Assembly (NCBI GenBank): GCA_027559495.1
Contig: JAMXSV010000003.1
Coordinates: forward strand, 2,790,001 to 2,854,000
Length of the DNA: 64,000 bases
Direction: 5' to 3'
Source of the DNA: Aurifilum marmelostoma
Taxonomy: Eukaryota > Ascomycota > Sordariomycetes > Diaporthales > Cryphonectriaceae
Part shown: piece by piece, positions 59,787 to 64,000 of the stretch
Numbering within the stretch: position 1 is the first letter of the stretch
Layout of the letters: each line of letters starts with the position of its first letter
Program-made: the position numbers and the translations under genes
Notes under the pieces: model-generated
What the model was told of the DNA's origin: nothing
Seen by the model: only the letters and a program-made list of their open reading frames with translations
Database searches by the model: none

Positions 59787-61005
59787 TCATTGGTCTTTCT
59801 TCGTCTCGGCCTCTGCATCTTCGTCCTCGTCATCGTCGTCGCTACCCGGAACGTCGATGATCGTGTCGCTGAAATTTTCTAGGAATCGGGCAGACAAGGC
59901 GCTTACAGCCTTCCAGACAGCCTAGTCAACGTTAGCAACATTGTCCACCACCACACATGCCAAGCGCAGAAAAATCCTACCATAAGGAACGTTGCTACTC
60001 CGATTAAGACCACAAACATATTGATGTTCTCAAGTCGATCACGCCCTCCCCTACGTCTACCGCCGACCCGGAGGTTCCACCACTGCCATGGTCTGGCTAT
60101 GAGAAACGACTTGAAAAAGCCCATCAACCCCAGGGCAAAGAAGCCTCGGGTGAAATGCCATGACCACGTATCTGGCAGCTCATCAGGTATCCAGTTACCC
60201 AATTCATCGTACTCATCGTCCAAGCCAAAGGTGAAATCTAGCAAGTTCGCCACTGGGTCGAAAGTTCCCAGGCGGAGAATGGGCTCGGCAATGAAGCCGA
60301 GCAGGAAGACGACCAGCAGCACTACTAGTACGGTGAGACCTGCTCGTACGATCTTACTGCTGGCCCACCTTCCCCAAGTAAGCCGTTCCAGGCGGTACGT
60401 GTATTTGCAGGTTGGGCATTCCCACAGGTTGCGTTGTGATGGCGAGGCCATTCTCCACGCTCGAAGACAGCCTTCATGAACATACTTTTGGGATCCTTCT
60501 GTTATGGGGGTCAGCGACTGTTCTTGTGTGAGAAGCTCTTCACACGTCTGTGGGCAAATCTGTGTAGGATCGAACTTCGGACAGCTCCTCACAGGAGTAC
60601 TCATTGACCAGGACGAGGGACGAGCTGTGAGCGACACAAATTTGACATACTGCACTTGCAAGGCCGCATAAGTCTTCCAAACTCCGGATCTTCCGAAATA
60701 TATCGGACGCGAGGTTTCCTGCCCAGGAATTGTGTGGTCGTGCTGGGAAACTCGAAGGTGGGTTGCACCTCTTCGAAACATATTCTGCAGGTCCGAGGTT
60801 TGTACCTCGCACCATGTGTCTCGTTCGAGTCCACACCTGCAGGATGTGCATCTTGATCCTGCGCGGCATCAGACCCAACACCAGACTCGAAAGTGTCGGC
60901 AGCAGGTGCCTCAGTGGCCGGCTCGTTCGGCTGCCCAACAGAGTTACCCCAAGACCACGTCGGCTCTGGCACTGTGCCGTCTGCAAACAAACCATGATCA
61001 GACAT
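59787..61005 (-). CDS. RING-CH (RINGv) membrane E3 ubiquitin ligase, 335 aa
   Basis: Minus-strand exons 61,005-60,651, 60,498-59,981 and 59,921-59,787 sum to 336 codons. The C4HC3 zinc-binding set is complete: C73-x2-C76, C116-x-C118, H126-x2-C129, C146-x2-C149, with the typical wording CRICFEE, CKCKGSQKYVHEGCLRAW and WECPTCKYTY. Intron 1 splits the domain between C118 and the following Lys. Downstream are at least three hydrophobic segments (about 172-197, 235-260 and 280-305) and an acidic cytosolic tail (DVPGSDDDDEDEDAEAE). This matches MARCH-like ligases that ubiquitinate membrane proteins with an E2. The exact organelle cannot be read; large tail-to-membrane layout suggests ER, Golgi or vacuole. 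Intron 2 has a clear branch-site GCTAAC. Confidence 0.9.
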
Positions 61006-61656
61006 GGTATCGCATCGATTCTCGCCTAGAAGTGCGGTGCAGCAATCCGAAGGAATTGGAAAGGAGAACTAATCCAAGAAGATGGATGACAAATTGTCAA
61101 TCCGGCAGCATTGTATGATAGAAAGCGTTACAATCTGCCGAAGTCGCCTGCTTGCAGATCATGGGAGAGAAGAGTGAACTTGTCGTCTGTATACAGACTT
61201 TACCTCAAAGCCAAGGGTTGTTGGGCACGTGGAGAGTGGGAAAGGCCGTGTGAACGAGGCTGCCTGTTTATGGTTGCTACCAAGTATGAAGTTGGGAGAT
61301 TCTAGCCGAGAGGCAGTGTGAGAGAGAAGGTAGAGCTAGCTAGCTTGCAAGGCTTGCTGGGGGCCAAGCTTGAGTGGGTTTTACTGTAGCAGCTGGAAGG
61401 TGCCACCGGCAACAACCCAGCTCTAGGCGTTGGTGGTGGCCCAAGCGCGGCCCCAGCTTCCCGCCGCGGCTGACGTTTTGAGAGCCACCTTCGAACGCGC
61501 AAGTGGCCGTGCCTATTTGGAGCTTTCCATACACCACAACCTTGATCAGCCCGCAACCTCGCACCCGTCGTGTGCACACCCCGTACTTTATTCCCATAAC
61601 CACCAGTCTCCGAGTACACTTCCTGAACGCAAATCTGGCTGAAATCGACAAGAGTC
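61006..61656. promoter_or_regulatory. Divergent promoter region between the RING-CH and proteasome alpha-2 genes
   Basis: 651 bp shared upstream DNA. The proteasome-proximal part holds three GGTGGC/GCCACC cores (61,402-61,407, 61,435-61,440 and 61,484-61,489). The first reads GGTGGCA on the minus strand, resembling the first seven bases of the yeast proteasome element PACE (GGTGGCAAA). Whether this is functional is inference only. Confidence 0.35.
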
Positions 61657-62786
61657 ATGGCTGATCGATACTCTTTCTCGCTCACGACCTTCTCCCCCAG
61701 GTGAGCTTCTGCGCATGCTTGACTAAACACAAGAAATGATGTGAGCGTCTGTGCTAACACACGAGGAAACAGTGGAAAGCTGGTGCAGATTGGTCAGTGA
61801 TCTTCTTCAAGCTTGGTAGAACCACGCCGAGAAGGGGTATCGGGCTGACAGATTTGAACAGAGTATGCCTTGAACGCAGTCAACCAAGGTGTGACGGCAC
61901 TCGGCATCAAGGGCAAGTAGACGAGATCCCCGACTGACGCTATGCCGCCCTGCACTCGTACTGACCTAGACCGCCAGCTACCAATGGCATAGTCCTCGCC
62001 ACCGAGAAGAAGTCATCGTCTCCCCTCGCCGACCCCTCGTCACTGTCCAAGATCAGCCTCATCACTCCCAACATCGGCATGGTCTACTCCGGCATGGGTC
62101 CCGACTACAGAGTCCTAGTCGACAAGGCACGAAAGGTCTCGCACACCGACTACAAGCGTATCTACAACGAGTATCCACCCACAAGAATATTGGTGCAGGA
62201 TGTCGCCCGGGTCGTGCAGGAGGCAACGCAGTCTGGAGGTGTACGGCCGTACGGTGTCAGCCTGCTGATCGCGGGCTGGGACGAGGGCGTCCTGCCAGAG
62301 GAAGAGGTCGAGAAGGCTGCCAAGTCAGTTGAGGGCGAGGGCGGTTTGAAGAAGCTTTCGGGCAAGACGGGCGGTATTCTCAAGGGCGGCCCCATGCTGT
62401 ATCAGGTCGACCCGTCGGGCAGCTACTTCCCGTGGAAGGCCACGGCGATCGGAAAGAGTGCCACGTCGGCCAAGACATTCCTGGAGAAGCGGTACACGGA
62501 GGGTTTGGAGCTGGAGGATGCGGTGCACATCGCGCTGTTGACGCTGAAGGAGACAATCGAGGGCGAGATGAATGGCGAGACGATTGAGATTGGTAAGAGC
62601 CTCTCCCCTGCGAGACAACAACCTCTTTACGAGACTTCCCGACCCATCGACTAACGTGTGTGACTAGGTATCGTTGGACCCCCAGCAGACCATCTTCTTG
62701 GCGTAGAGGGAGTCGAGGGCGCCAAGGGCCCACGTTTCCGAAAACTGAGCCCCCAGGAGATTGAAGACTACCTCACGAACCTATGA
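61657..62786 (+). CDS. PRE8: 20S proteasome subunit alpha-2
   Basis: Exons 61,657-61,700, 61,773-61,792, 61,862-61,912, 61,978-62,592 and 62,668-62,786 give 282 aa. The protein is one of seven alpha subunits of the 20S core ring that gate substrate entry; it is not catalytic. Seen: the alpha-type N-terminal signature [86 protein letters not shown] and LTLKETIEGEMNGETIEIGI. A charged insert of about 35 residues (about 142-178) makes it longer than the yeast protein (250 aa). Exon 2 is only 20 nt. Intron 3 (61,913-61,977) uses a GC donor (GGCAAGT); no GT donor preserves the conserved [12 protein letters not shown]. Confidence 0.95.
61913..61977 (+). other. GC-AG intron in the proteasome alpha-2 gene
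   Basis: A 65-nt intron with donor GCAAGT and acceptor GCCAG. Splicing here joins K and A within GIKATNGIV, an invariant part of the subunit. The +3 to +6 positions (AAGT) match the strong consensus expected of GC donors. Confidence 0.85.
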
Positions 62787-62906
62787 TCTAATAATCACCG
62801 TTGGGCACCGCTGCGACGGATTTTACGACTGTAACATAGAGCAGATGCATAGAAGACAATGGACGGATAAACCGATGTCATGAAATTATAGCCAGTATGG
62901 CAGTGG
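62787..62906. other. Short convergent 3' region
   Basis: Only 120 bp separate the proteasome stop from the stop of the RCC1-repeat gene on the opposite strand, so the 3' untranslated regions probably overlap. Confidence 0.6.
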
Positions 62907-63921
62907 CTACGGCACATGCTTGACGGTAACGAAGGAGCTTCTTGGTCCGGCTGCGACTGCCACAGGTATCTTCTTGTGTGACTGGTCCAGCACGACCTCC
63001 TCCCAGGTGTCAGCGCGCTCAGACCCTATGCCCAGTTGCCCGTCCTTGTTATCCCCAATGACGAAGATTTGGTTCTGCGTGGTCAGGACAATCACATGAG
63101 CGTCTCCGACGGCAACGTCGGCTATATCTTGCTCATCGATCACCACAGGAGTCGGCCCGCCAACGAGGTCTACAGGCACCGTTTGCTTTCCGAGATGGCC
63201 ACCCCAGACGTACAAGTCGTCCCCTTTGGTCAGTGCAGCGAGGATATATCCTCCAGCAGCTAATTTCTTGATAGGACCGGTGGGTAGATCCTGTAGTGAA
63301 TGGACTAGACCCGGCTTGTCTGCTGAAGTGTATTCGTCTAGATCCCGCGCGAGACATGGCATGTAGCGCTCGTCGCCCCAGGTATACACGCTCCCCGTCG
63401 AGGTAAGGGCCGCGAAACCGGCGTCGTAAGCGACGACTTGGGCGCAGTCCTGGAGTTCCGGGAGCTCCTGGCCTGGCGCACCGTCGAGGAGTTCCTTGAG
63501 GGAGTTGAACTGCTTGACAACACCGCCCGGGGTCCTGAGAACCTACAAAAATAGTACTAGTGTAAGTCTTTTGATTGCGTTACTTTTGCTTGTTAAACAT
63601 TTTGTGAGCTAGAGTACGGATACGTACGACGCGTCCGTTGGATGCCTCAGTCAAACAGTGATAAGCCCGAGGGTCTTTCTGGTATAGCTGCAAGTGTTCG
63701 CTGGGAAAGCAACCTGCCGTTTTTTCTATGTCACCAGCAAATTCTACTATGGTATGTGACAGGAACGCCTGCACATGCTTGAGCTTGCCCGGGCATTGCT
63801 GAATACAGGTAAATTGATGTAAATCCTCTGGTTCCTCTGGTTTATGGCTACTTGCTGGAATGTTGTCATTGTCGAAACAGAGCTGGCCCCAGGCGTTGAG
63901 GCCTGTACCCCAGAGTTCCAT
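62907..63921 (-). CDS. RCC1-repeat (beta-propeller) protein, 309 aa
   Basis: Minus-strand exons 63,921-63,628 and 63,542-62,907, separated by an 85-nt intron with GTACGT donor, in phase 0. RCC1-type blade motifs are seen at the N-terminus (ELWGTGLNAWGQL) and in the second exon (GSVYTWGDERY, DDLYVWGGHLG, NQIFVIGDNKDGQLGIG). RCC1-like propellers range from Ran exchange factors to general scaffolds; this one is short, lacks seven full repeats and has no nuclear-import motif that I can see, so a Ran role should not be assumed. The ATG at 63,921 is followed directly by the first blade, so no N-terminal part seems to be missing, though the window ends only 79 bp further upstream. Confidence 0.82.
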
Positions 63922-64000
63922 CTAGACGAGCGTTCAGTGTAAATGGCCAGCTCGGCTTGGAAGCTTTGATCTACTCAACTCGGGCGATGAGGAGACCTAG

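Noticed and set aside
36617..64000. tRNA, rRNA or CRISPR loci, or a secondary-metabolite cluster
   Set aside because: No cloverleaf with a proper T-loop, no rRNA sequence, no regularly spaced repeats, and no PKS, NRPS or terpene enzyme was found; the genes are unrelated in function.

Overview
The window comes from a filamentous ascomycete, most likely a Sordariomycete. Evidence: short spliceosomal introns (about 45-220 nt, GT-AG plus one GC-AG), Pezizomycotina-type housekeeping proteins, and a block of Ty3/Gypsy retrotransposons eroded to near-pure A/T by C-to-T and G-to-A change, the mark of repeat-induced point mutation (RIP). The sequence is bipartite. Positions 1-36,616 are an AT-rich repeat block with no intact gene. 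Positions 36,617-64,000 have ordinary base composition and carry nine apparently functional or nearly intact genes and one pseudogene.

The AT-rich block can be read as nested LTR elements of about 7.7 kb. Element C (about 4,813-35,696, minus strand) is the host. It is interrupted by element E1 (5,725-13,430, plus; target duplication ATATA), element B (13,675-21,350, minus; TATAG) and element E2 (25,918-33,613, plus; TTAAA). Removing the three insertions leaves about 7.8 kb, the length expected for one element. Left of C lie the end of a related element (1-1,706) and the pol region of a different Gypsy lineage (1,707-4,812). Right of C lies a fragment ending in an LTR at 36,616, where the composition switches. 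The elements keep recognisable gag CCHC, protease, RT, RNase H, integrase and chromodomain remnants. Both LTR lineages also carry, between pol and the 3' LTR and on the opposite strand, a second coding remnant (a Cys pair plus a long coiled coil). This is the most unusual item in the window.

The gene-rich part, left to right: an MFS sugar transporter (+); sphingosine-1-phosphate lyase (+, with a one-base frameshift); a mitochondrial pyruvate-dehydrogenase-type kinase (-); a single-exon F-box-like protein (-); a broken gene for a secreted Cys-containing protein (+); a conserved-looking acidic coiled-coil protein of unknown function (+); a GT34 Golgi glycosyltransferase (-); a RING-CH membrane E3 ligase (-); 20S proteasome subunit alpha-2 (+, with a GC-AG intron); and an RCC1-repeat protein (-).

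The genes do not form a pathway or a biosynthetic cluster. This is an ordinary mixed neighbourhood of housekeeping and hypothetical genes next to a heterochromatin-like repeat island. Exon boundaries were worked out by hand from reading frame, splice sites and family conservation; no search was run.
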